A DNA stretch of 64,000 nucleotides, taken from assembly GCF_002157835.1 (NCBI RefSeq), contig NZ_CP020809.1, positions 4,030,001-4,094,000 on the forward strand. The letters run 5' to 3'. Source of the DNA: Mycobacterium dioxanotrophicus (GTDB lineage Bacteria; Actinomycetota; Actinomycetes; Mycobacteriales; Mycobacteriaceae). The first letter of the stretch is position 1. Each line of letters opens with the position of its first letter. A program made the position numbers and the translations under genes. Below, in pieces: positions 55,384-62,890 of the stretch. Below the pieces are notes generated by a model. It ran no database searches and had not been told where the DNA came from. It saw nothing but the letters and a program-made list of their open reading frames with translations.

Positions 55384-56201
55384 CGGTCAGTTCCTTTTGT
55401 GTCATTGTCGACGACCAGGCGCAGCCCCATTCGCTTGAGCACGGGAGCCAGGTAGGTGACGTAGTTGTCGGTGTCGGTCGGGCCGTAGGCGAGCATCCCC
55501 ACGGCCATCGCCTCTCCCCTCTCGTCGACGACGAACACAGGGGCACCGGAATCGCCATGGACCGCCGAGCCTCCCCAACGCACCTGCACAGACGTGGCTC
55601 TCACCAAGGGACCGCAGGTGAGACCGGAACGGGCGCCATTCATGCACATCGGAGTTCCTGCCGGCAGTGACCGCACCGCGTCCACGCCGAGGACCCCGCG
55701 CAGTCTGACTCCGGGGGCGATTTCGACTCCGTAGGGCCCCTGCTGCTGGCTGGCCGACAAGAAAAACACCGCGGCGTCGTGGTAGACCCCGTCCCGGTCG
55801 TATCCGCGATCGTAGCTCTGCAACGGTGGAAGTTGTTCTCGCGCTGACTTGTTCATGGCGGTATACATCCACAGCGGGGCAGATTTAGCGGCCATACAGT
55901 GGCCCGCTGTCAGGTAGCCCGGATCGTCGGTGGTCGCCACGATCGGCCATGACACGGTGCAGTTCTGCGCCTCGGTCTCATCCACCTGGGAGGCGATGGT
56001 AATTCCCGGCTGCGGATAGTCAGCCGCAGTCACCTCGACGGGCTGCGGTGCGCCGTGCACCCCGGCGATCGCCACCCAAGGCCCACCGGGCAAAGGGTCA
56101 GCTCCGGCGGGCGAGACGGTCGCCATGGAGGCCACTGCACCAAAAACAACGACAGAAGCAACTTTGGCGATCCAGGGTTTGCTTGGATGTGCGGTCGACA
56201 T
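55380..56201 (-). CDS. Exported S1-family (trypsin-like) serine protease
   Basis: 273 residues. Signal peptide (IAKVASVVVFGAVASMATVS, cleavage near AGADP). Catalytic triad visible: His 101 in LTAGHCM, Asp 142 in HDAAVFF, Ser 218 in HGDSGAPVF. Paired cysteines occur around each block. It is divergent from the transglycosylase/Esp/EspG/WXG100 operon, 174 bases away. ESX systems normally carry a subtilisin-like mycosin (MycP) anchored at the membrane; no mycosin is seen here and this enzyme has no C-terminal membrane anchor. It may take that role or be a secreted factor. Confidence 0.88.
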   Translation of the reverse strand: MSTAHPSKPWIAKVASVVVFGAVASMATVSPAGADPLPGGPWVAIAGVHGAPQPVEVTAADYPQPGITIASQVDETEAQNCTVSWPIVATTDDPGYLTAGHCMAAKSAPLWMYTAMNKSAREQLPPLQSYDRGYDRDGVYHDAAVFFLSASQQQGPYGVEIAPGVRLRGVLGVDAVRSLPAGTPMCMNGARSGLTCGPLVRATSVQVRWGGSAVHGDSGAPVFVVDERGEAMAVGMLAYGPTDTDNYVTYLAPVLKRMGLRLVVDNDTKGTDR

Positions 56202-56375
56202 GGCCGCAGGCTAACCCGACGCATACGAAAACTTCCGCTGCACCACTACCGGCATCATGCGCCCGGCTTCGCCGGATCTACCTGCTCGCGCCGCGGGCAG
56301 TTCCTGAGATGCCGACGACCTAAGTTTCCCGGCATCGGCGCACACGCGCCCCGAAACACAGGAGCTCTGCTGACG

Positions 56376-57344
56376 ATGCCCCCGCTGTCCACCGGTACGC
56401 GGATCCTTCTTCCCGCTGCCGCCGCTATGACACTCGGCGCGATCAGCGCCGGTATCGCCAGCGCCGATGACACCGTTGCCGCTCCCAATCCGTCTACGTT
56501 CGATGTCCCGGGCCCGGACGCCGTTGATCAGCTGTGGGCGTTGCCAGCGCCGGTACCCGACGGTCCCCCGGCGCCAGAGGCTCACGCATTCACCGAACCT
56601 TTCACTTTCGAGTCCCCGGGCGCTGAACTGCCCGTGACGGCACACGGAGCAGCCAACGGCGCGGCCCCCGGTCCCGCCGAAGTGGACATGGCTCCGATCG
56701 ACGCCCCGCCGCGTCCCGTCATCCTTATCCCGGCCGAGGTCGGCTCTACGCCGATCCCGGCGGCTCCTGAGCCAGGAAAGTCGCTGCACTCTGGCGCCAT
56801 CCCAGTTCAGGCTGTCTCGGTCGCCGACCCGATCGGGGGAACGACACCGTCGCGGACGCTGGTGCTCGTCTCTGAGGAACCGAGCCAGCACCCGGCTGTG
56901 CCCGCCACCGCGATCGACAAGGCCGCTGTCGACTACAGCGCCCATCCGGCTGCCGCCGTCGGCGACGCCGACATTGTCGCGGGCCTCAACGCAGCTGGGG
57001 TGGCGCCGGAGTTGACGGCGCGGTTCACCGCGGCCACCCGCACCATCATCGGAGGTGAGTCCGGTGGATCGACCAACGCAGTGAACCGTTGGGACTCCAA
57101 CGCCTGGGGCGCCACCCAACCCGACGGCGCACCACACAACAGCAGCCGCGGTCCCATGCAGACCATCCCCGGCACGTTCGCGGCATATCACGCCCCCGGA
57201 ACCTCGACCGCGATCTACGACCCGGTTGCCAACATCGCCGCGGCCTGGCGCTACATCCGCGTCCAGTACGGCGTGAACCTGGCCACCGGTTCCGGGCTGG
57301 ACGCGTTCATGGCCCGGGGCACGGGCCGAGGCGTCGGGTACTGA
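56376..57344 (+). CDS. Exported transglycosylase-like protein
   Basis: 322 residues. Signal peptide (ILLPAAAAMTLGAISAGIAS), then about 160 residues rich in Pro and Ala, then from about residue 200 an SLT-type lysozyme-like domain: TIIGGESGGSTNAVNRWDSN with likely catalytic Glu 228, NSSRGPMQTIPGTFAAYHAP and NIAAAWRYIRVQYGV. This matches the GH23-like domain of mycobacterial and phage transglycosylases that cut peptidoglycan. First gene of the secretion-substrate operon; it would open the wall locally. The next ATG is five bases past its stop. Confidence 0.85.
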   Translation: MPPLSTGTRILLPAAAAMTLGAISAGIASADDTVAAPNPSTFDVPGPDAVDQLWALPAPVPDGPPAPEAHAFTEPFTFESPGAELPVTAHGAANGAAPGPAEVDMAPIDAPPRPVILIPAEVGSTPIPAAPEPGKSLHSGAIPVQAVSVADPIGGTTPSRTLVLVSEEPSQHPAVPATAIDKAAVDYSAHPAAAVGDADIVAGLNAAGVAPELTARFTAATRTIIGGESGGSTNAVNRWDSNAWGATQPDGAPHNSSRGPMQTIPGTFAAYHAPGTSTAIYDPVANIAAAWRYIRVQYGVNLATGSGLDAFMARGTGRGVGY

Positions 57345-57349
57345 TAGCG

Positions 57350-59722
57350 ATGGCACCTCTAACCGACGCGCAGTCCCGCACCGACGCCACCCTCACCCAG
57401 CTGATCGCCAAGTGGAACGGCATCGACAGTGTGGCGATGCGGAGCGGGGCGACCGGCCAGTCCCTGCTCGATCAGATTGAAGCGATCATTCGCCGCCGCA
57501 ACGGTATCGACGCTGCGATCGATTTCCGCGCGACGGCCAACAATCAATTGAATGACGGTCCCTACAGCTCCCGTTCCAAGACGCTCAATACCCAGGACGT
57601 TCTGAGGAATGCCGACGCCAAACAGCCCAGGATCGATGGGAGCACCGACGCCACGACCCAGATCCCTGACAGCGACGCGTACGGCGCGAAAGGATCGGTG
57701 CTCAAAGCCAGCGATTCGGCGGCGGACACCGTGTTCAACGCCGCACCCGCATTCGCCGGCAGTCGCTGGTGGCTGCCGTCTAACGAGTACCTCCCCGGAT
57801 TTGCTGACGAGGGCGGTCTGACCTACGGCGACGAGGCGGCACTCAACGCACGAGACGACGCGCTGCAGAAGGTCAACCTGGAACACTTCCACGTCGACAT
57901 GGAGAAGTCACAGGCGTGGAACCCGTCCGGTGCTGCCATCCCGACCGAGAGCGGAACCGGCAGCCACATTTCCACGCTCGGGTCGGCGTTCACCGCCGCG
58001 GACAAGAAAGTGACCGCAGCGTTGGGGGTTCTCGACGCATTACGCAAAGCGTTCGAGAGGAGCGGTGAGCAGCAGATCACCAAGCAGCTGGAGCGCATCG
58101 CTCCGGTGTTCGACCATCTCGCCGCCGGGCTGCACACGTCCGCTGATGTTCCGCAACAGATCTGGCGCGCAGGAACTGGCGCCAATAGCGCTTTCCAGGA
58201 ACTTCGCAACAGCAACCACACGATCCGGCGGGCCATCGGTGACATCGTGTCCAACCTGCAGCGGGACTACGGCAGCACCACTGGTCTCGACATCAAGAAA
58301 CGGCTCACGTTGCATGGGGAATTCACCAAACTGCCGGATGTGGCCGCACCCGCCGGCCTGGGAGTTCCGACCGAAGCCGCGCAGAAGATCCAGGAGTACG
58401 CCGGGTCGATCGCAAAGCCCGACACTGTGCCGGTCGAGAACGTCTCGGCCGCGGCCGCGGCCGCGAACACCGCAGGTGCTCCCGCGGCGGCGACCAACAA
58501 GGCGAGCGTGACCGGGAGCACCGGCGGCACCGGAGCTTCGACCCCCAAACCGGGAGCGACACCGTCGGGCTCGGAAGGTTCGGGGACCAGGGCCAAAGGC
58601 AACAACGACCTCGGAGCTTTACTTTCGGCACTGGGACAACCGGCCGCCACCGCCGCGCAGCAGGCGTCCGCGGTTCCGCAGCAAGCCGCCAACGCCGCAC
58701 AGCAGACCGCGGCTCCACTCACCGAGGCCGCCCAGAAAGGCGCCGCACTCCCCGACGACGTCCTCAAAGCGTTGCGTGGCGATACCACGAATAGCAACGC
58801 CAAAGCCGATCCGGCGGCGGTTGCCGCAGCCGACACCGACCGGGCAGCTGCCACGTCGGCGACCCCCACACCTGCAGGCCCCGCAGCACCGACACACCTC
58901 GGTGCACCCGGTACCGATGCCCGCCCGCACCAACTGGATGCCAACGGCAAGCCGGCCGACAAGGACGGAAACGGCAAAGTCGACAAGGATGCAGTCCCGC
59001 TGTCGAAGCGGACCGTCAAGCCGTTCGCATTGGAAGTCTCTGCCGACGGGCGCAACGTACAGGTCAAAGATGTTGCTGACCCGCGGATTGGCGAGATGAT
59101 GTTGAACATGGCCGAAGCCAGCGGAGGGTCGCCGATGTCGGTTGTCGACGCCGCGAAAGCTGCTGGAATGGACATCGCCTTCCTGGGCGACGCGCTCGAT
59201 CCGTCGGATGTCCAGGTCGGTGACGCGGTCATCGGCGCTGTTTCCTCAGGCATCTATCTCGGCAACGATCTGGTGCTCACCGCGACGGGTCTTGTGGAGG
59301 ACCTAGCCGATGTGTTGGGCGACGACGGGTTTATCTCGGCGATCCCGCTGCCGGAACTGCCAGACGAACCGGTCGGTCCAGACGGTCAGCTGTTGCCGGA
59401 CAACCCGGCTCCAGTGGTGCCCGAACACAATGGGGTCGACGGGGATTCCATGCCGGCCATCACCGTGAATACATCGAATGCAGGAGTCCCCCAGGATCCC
59501 CCGAACGCACCGGCCCCGAAGTCAGATCATCCTGCTTCGACAGCTCCGATGCCCCCGACAGACATGTCACCTGGCGCGGCTACGGCAATGCCATCGGCAC
59601 CAGCTCGAGTGAGCGATCCTGCGCCACCGGCCCCTGCGGGCGCGCCCCTTTCGGCGGTCTCGTCAAAGGATCAGACGACGCTGCCGCGGCAGGTTCCCTA
59701 CGAGGGACACGCGCTCGGGTAG
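57350..59722 (+). CDS. Large Ala/Pro-rich Esp-like protein
   Basis: 790 residues with no signal peptide, no membrane helix and no cysteine that I can see. N-terminal 370 residues are helical (for example LLDQIEAIIRRRNGIDAAID and FERSGEQQITKQLERIAPVF). Residues about 370-550 are low-complexity Ala, Pro, Thr, Gln. A compact domain follows (about 555-665: LEVSADGRNVQVKDVADPRI to SSGIYLGNDLVLTATGLVED), then a Pro-rich tail. This layout suits ESX-associated secreted proteins of the EspA/EspB/DUF4226 kind. Genomic position before an EspG-like gene supports it. The C-terminal fold has a faint NlpC-like GIYLGN but lacks a catalytic Cys. Confidence 0.72.
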   Translation: MAPLTDAQSRTDATLTQLIAKWNGIDSVAMRSGATGQSLLDQIEAIIRRRNGIDAAIDFRATANNQLNDGPYSSRSKTLNTQDVLRNADAKQPRIDGSTDATTQIPDSDAYGAKGSVLKASDSAADTVFNAAPAFAGSRWWLPSNEYLPGFADEGGLTYGDEAALNARDDALQKVNLEHFHVDMEKSQAWNPSGAAIPTESGTGSHISTLGSAFTAADKKVTAALGVLDALRKAFERSGEQQITKQLERIAPVFDHLAAGLHTSADVPQQIWRAGTGANSAFQELRNSNHTIRRAIGDIVSNLQRDYGSTTGLDIKKRLTLHGEFTKLPDVAAPAGLGVPTEAAQKIQEYAGSIAKPDTVPVENVSAAAAAANTAGAPAAATNKASVTGSTGGTGASTPKPGATPSGSEGSGTRAKGNNDLGALLSALGQPAATAAQQASAVPQQAANAAQQTAAPLTEAAQKGAALPDDVLKALRGDTTNSNAKADPAAVAAADTDRAAATSATPTPAGPAAPTHLGAPGTDARPHQLDANGKPADKDGNGKVDKDAVPLSKRTVKPFALEVSADGRNVQVKDVADPRIGEMMLNMAEASGGSPMSVVDAAKAAGMDIAFLGDALDPSDVQVGDAVIGAVSSGIYLGNDLVLTATGLVEDLADVLGDDGFISAIPLPELPDEPVGPDGQLLPDNPAPVVPEHNGVDGDSMPAITVNTSNAGVPQDPPNAPAPKSDHPASTAPMPPTDMSPGAATAMPSAPARVSDPAPPAPAGAPLSAVSSKDQTTLPRQVPYEGHALG

Positions 59723-59771
59723 GGCGCGCCGCGTGCCGGTCGACTGAATCCGGGCCGTCACGATCAGCGAT

Positions 59772-61139
59772 GTGATTGACCCACGCCTGCAAGCGCTCCT
59801 CGAGGATCGCCCTGCCCCCGAGCTTGAGGCCGAAGCAGCGATCGACGAAGCCGAACCGGACATCGTCGGCCCCGTCGAAACGGACTCCGGTTCAGTGCCC
59901 GACACGCAAGCCGAAGACACCGACGCGCAGACCGAGCCGGCAGACACCGCCGACCCCGAGGAAGTGCGCCGGGAGTTGATCTCACTGGCCGTCGAGGCTA
60001 ATCCGGCACTGGCGCCGATCGCCCACGCCGCACGTGAGGGCGTGAGCATGGGTGGAGGCGGGAACGTCCGCGCCTCATCGACACTGCGTGACGCGATGGA
60101 CACCCTTGTTCCGGGACCTGACACGGCGCCTGATGGAGGGTTTCGGACGGTCGGAGGCTGGCTGAGCGCTGACAACTCTTTGTCGTCGCCGGTCACCGAG
60201 GTTTCGCCGTGGTTCACCGTTTCGCACTGGCAGTGGCTGGCGGCCAAGAACATGGTGCGACGCATGCCCGTCGAATTGGGGCTCGTCCTGCCACACCTGT
60301 TCATCTCTGAAGCACAAGTGATCTTCGACCTCAAAGCGTGGGGGGCCCTCAGCGGCGATGGCCAAATCACCGCCGAGGCGGCCGACATGTTCGGTGCGGT
60401 GACCGGTTTCTCCGAGCTCACCGTGTACGGGACAGTGCTGCTCTACGCCCAGCGGCGCACACCCAAGAAGCTGCCCGCGGTACTGGAGAAGTTCGGGCTG
60501 TCCGCCGCGGTGCGCGATGTTCCTCGAGTGTCGTTCGCGGTAGGTATCAGCGACCGCGAGGTGGTGACGACTCTGGTCAATAACAACACCGTTGTCTTCG
60601 CACGTCGACTGCGGCGTATCCATGACACTGCAGATGCTGCCGAAGCGGTGCTGGGGCTGCTGGATCCGCAGGGGATCTGGCCGGAGTATCCGCTGCGCAC
60701 CAGCGTGGTGCTGCCGGGGACCGTCGCCGATGAGCTTGCCACGTCGGCGGCCACGGCCAAGCTCATTGACGCAGAGCCTGACGAAGACGCCACAGATGAC
60801 GAGCGGGCAGCCGACGCTGCGCTTCGCGCCGGAGTCCGCAAAGGTGCCCGCAAAATACTCGCCGCCGCGCGCACTCCTACCGCGGCCACCGACGCGATCG
60901 CCGAGATCGCCACCTCTACCGTTCACGCGTTGGCCCAGATCACTGTCCGCACCAACGACGTGGACACCCAGCGGGGGGCTCCGTCCGCGCTGGCGCTGGC
61001 ATTTCTGCGGGGCAAAGGGATAGTTGCCTCGTATCCTTCAGGCACTGGACCGTTGCGGCGCATCACCTACACAAGGGGAAACACAGCGGGCATCGAAGAA
61101 GGCATCAAGGTCCTGCGACACGCATACCGAGGCGGTTGA
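59772..61139 (+). CDS. EspG-like ESX secretion chaperone
   Basis: 455 residues from a GTG. The first 70 residues are acidic and disordered (EDTDAQTEPADTADPEEVRR). From about 145 the protein follows EspG-like order: FTVSHWQWLAAKNMVRRMPV, FSELTVYGTVLLYAQRR, a central beta region (RVSFAVGISDREVVTTLVNN) and a closing domain ending YPSGTGPLRRITYTRGNTAG. EspG proteins bind PE/PPE-type or Esp substrates in the cytosol before export. The match is by pattern, not by a conserved catalytic motif, so it is moderately sure. It lies just upstream of two WXG100-size genes. Confidence 0.68.
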   Translation: MIDPRLQALLEDRPAPELEAEAAIDEAEPDIVGPVETDSGSVPDTQAEDTDAQTEPADTADPEEVRRELISLAVEANPALAPIAHAAREGVSMGGGGNVRASSTLRDAMDTLVPGPDTAPDGGFRTVGGWLSADNSLSSPVTEVSPWFTVSHWQWLAAKNMVRRMPVELGLVLPHLFISEAQVIFDLKAWGALSGDGQITAEAADMFGAVTGFSELTVYGTVLLYAQRRTPKKLPAVLEKFGLSAAVRDVPRVSFAVGISDREVVTTLVNNNTVVFARRLRRIHDTADAAEAVLGLLDPQGIWPEYPLRTSVVLPGTVADELATSAATAKLIDAEPDEDATDDERAADAALRAGVRKGARKILAAARTPTAATDAIAEIATSTVHALAQITVRTNDVDTQRGAPSALALAFLRGKGIVASYPSGTGPLRRITYTRGNTAGIEEGIKVLRHAYRGG

Positions 61140-61202
61140 TCGGCAAATCTGCGCTAGCATCGGCCGTAATCGCCCACTAGCGACGACACACGGAGGTTAG
61201 CC

Positions 61203-61511
61203 ATGACCAACCCGAAGGTTGGACTCACGCAGGATGAAATTGCGGCCATCAGCGACGCCATGTTGAGCGAACTCGTCAACCTGCGACAGGCCACGGACAA
61301 CAAGCACAAGGTGATCACCGAGATCGCTCATGTGCATTTCCAGTCCGAAGGCGCGACAGCAGTCCTCAACCGCTTCGAGACCGAGACCATGCCCAAGATG
61401 ACCGATCTCATCAACACGGGCAACCAGGCTCTCGAAGGACTGGGCAAGTACACCCAGCAGCAGATCGCGCAGGCCGAAGCGGCCAAGCAGGCCGTATACC
61501 GGCCCGTCTGA
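61203..61511 (+). CDS. WXG100-like protein, first of a pair
   Basis: 102 residues; GGAGG lies six bases before the ATG. Two long helices joined by a turn, as in EsxB-type proteins, but the WXG turn reads HFQSEGA, Phe and an extra residue replacing Trp-X-Gly. The second helix ends EGLGKYTQQQIAQAEAAKQA, where YTQQQ occupies the place of the usual C-terminal YXXX(D/E) export signal, acidic residue replaced by Gln. Likely heterodimer partner of the next gene and a secretion substrate. Confidence 0.78.
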   Translation: MTNPKVGLTQDEIAAISDAMLSELVNLRQATDNKHKVITEIAHVHFQSEGATAVLNRFETETMPKMTDLINTGNQALEGLGKYTQQQIAQAEAAKQAVYRPV

Positions 61512-61554
61512 TCCACCAGCCCACCGACCACGCCTCAACGACAAGGAGATTCTT

Positions 61555-61860
61555 ATGAGTGGTGGAATGATCGATCTCAATATCGCCGGAACAACTGACG
61601 CCATCGCGCAGATGAAGAACCTGTCAAAGGCGATCGCCGGCTCCGCGACGACGCTGCTCGACAAGTACACGCAGATGACCGGCGGCGCCCTGCAAGGCAC
61701 CACCTCGGATGCGGTCAAGGAGTTCTCGGACAAGCAGAACGCCGCAATCACTTCCAACGAGGAAGTGGACGCCCAGATGGTGACCGTGCTCAATACCTCG
61801 ATGGATGACATCCATTCCTTCGACATGAACCAGGGCCCCGGCATGGCGACTGCCGGCTGA
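61555..61860 (+). CDS. WXG100-like protein, second of a pair
   Basis: 101 residues; AAGGAG precedes the ATG at eight bases. Helix-turn-helix hairpin with LSKAIAGSATTLLDKYTQMT, turn GGALQGTTSDAVKEF (Leu-Gln-Gly in place of Trp-X-Gly) and second helix SNEEVDAQMVTVLNTSMDDI. Paired with the gene 43 bases upstream, the standard arrangement for Esx heterodimers. Last gene of the operon, followed by a perfect terminator. Confidence 0.78.
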   Translation: MSGGMIDLNIAGTTDAIAQMKNLSKAIAGSATTLLDKYTQMTGGALQGTTSDAVKEFSDKQNAAITSNEEVDAQMVTVLNTSMDDIHSFDMNQGPGMATAG

Positions 61861-61877
61861 GGCTTCACACATCGGCC

Positions 61878-61910
61878 AAAGCCCCGCGACTGTATAAGTC
61901 GCGGGGCTTT
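61878..61910. terminator. Intrinsic terminator after the WXG100 pair
   Basis: Perfect 13-base stem AAAGCCCCGCGAC (61878-61890) and GTCGCGGGGCTTT (61898-61910), loop TGTATAA. It starts 17 bases past the last WXG100-like gene and sits between convergent genes, so it can stop transcription from both sides. Confidence 0.85.
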
Positions 61911-61923
61911 GTCGTGCAGCTGT

Positions 61924-62691
61924 TTACGCGGCAGCCGACTGCGGCGGGACGCCGTAGCTCAACAGCGATTCACGCAACCACCCGGGCAGCATGCGGCACG
62001 GCCCCAGCCGCGTCACCGGTGCGCCGTTCTGGCACGTCGGCGGGACAGGAACCAGCATGTCGCCAGATGTCACCGTGATCGTGCAGTCCTCCCAGCCGGT
62101 GACCGCCATGGTCAGTGGATCGATACGGTCCCCCTCCGAGGTGCGGAACAGATACATCCCGCCGCCACGCAACTGCGGCACCAACAGCGTTGGTGCACTG
62201 TGGCGTTCGTAGCCATCGCCACTAGCCTGCATGGACCATTGTCGCCACACCCGCAACGACGCAGCATCACTGATCATCACCGCCACCATGTTCGATGCGC
62301 CGGCATGGATCGCCGCCGATGTGGTGATCGCTCCTCGGCGCCACAGACCCGCTGCCACATCTTTACCCACGGTGCGATTGATCCGCCGGTAGTAGGCACC
62401 GACACGGACGTTGACCCGCTCCGCGGCAGCGTCGATGAGTCCGGCCCCCGCCAACTTCCCGGTTGTTTCCATGGGCATCTGCGTTCCGGTGGGATAGGTG
62501 CTCACCAGCGTTGCCAATCCTGCCCGCTCAGCGTCGGTGGCGTCGTCGGGGACCACCACGTCCGGTCCGAGCATCGTCACTGCGGCGCCCGCATTCACCA
62601 GGCGCCGCAGATAGCCTTTCCACAGCACCTCCGGCAGGCGCGGATCCATGCCTGCACCCAGCAACGCCGCGATCGGGTCAGATCCGAGCAT
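61924..62691 (-). CDS. PrimPol-like replication protein
   Basis: 255 residues; GGGAGA lies before ATG 62691. A central helical region (VNVRVGAYYRRINRTVGKDV) is followed by a C-terminal part with GGGMYLFRTSEG, WEDCTITVTSGDMLVPVPPT and RMLPGWLRESLLSYG. This tail resembles the closing part of phage- and plasmid-borne bifunctional primase/polymerase domains, but the catalytic aspartates of a full PrimPol are not obvious, so it may be a derived or partial form. It overlaps the next gene upstream by 14 bases. Confidence 0.5.
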   Translation of the reverse strand: MLGSDPIAALLGAGMDPRLPEVLWKGYLRRLVNAGAAVTMLGPDVVVPDDATDAERAGLATLVSTYPTGTQMPMETTGKLAGAGLIDAAAERVNVRVGAYYRRINRTVGKDVAAGLWRRGAITTSAAIHAGASNMVAVMISDAASLRVWRQWSMQASGDGYERHSAPTLLVPQLRGGGMYLFRTSEGDRIDPLTMAVTGWEDCTITVTSGDMLVPVPPTCQNGAPVTRLGPCRMLPGWLRESLLSYGVPPQSAAA

Positions 62692-62890
62692 TGTTGTCTC
62701 CCTTGCCAAGTGAGTCACTGCTGCGCAAGTAGGGGAAGGTCAGCGGATGCACCTGCCACAGTGACCGCCGCGCGTTCAAATGTGCCCACTGCACGGCCTC
62801 GTCCTGACTCGTAAAGGGTCCAACCATCCGGGGAAGATTGGGTATATTGCCGCTACGCCAGCGAATGTCGAGAATGACAGCGTCGTCCAT
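62678..62890 (-). CDS. Small orphan protein in the replication operon
   Basis: 70 residues (MDDAVILDIRWRSGNIPNLP), with FTSQDEAVQWAHLNARRSLW. Start overlaps the polymerase stop by one base (TGATG) and its end overlaps the PrimPol-like gene, so all three are translated together. Looks like a small fold of the DUF-type often found in phage replication clusters. Function unknown. Confidence 0.6.
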   Translation of the reverse strand: MDDAVILDIRWRSGNIPNLPRMVGPFTSQDEAVQWAHLNARRSLWQVHPLTFPYLRSSDSLGKGDNNARI

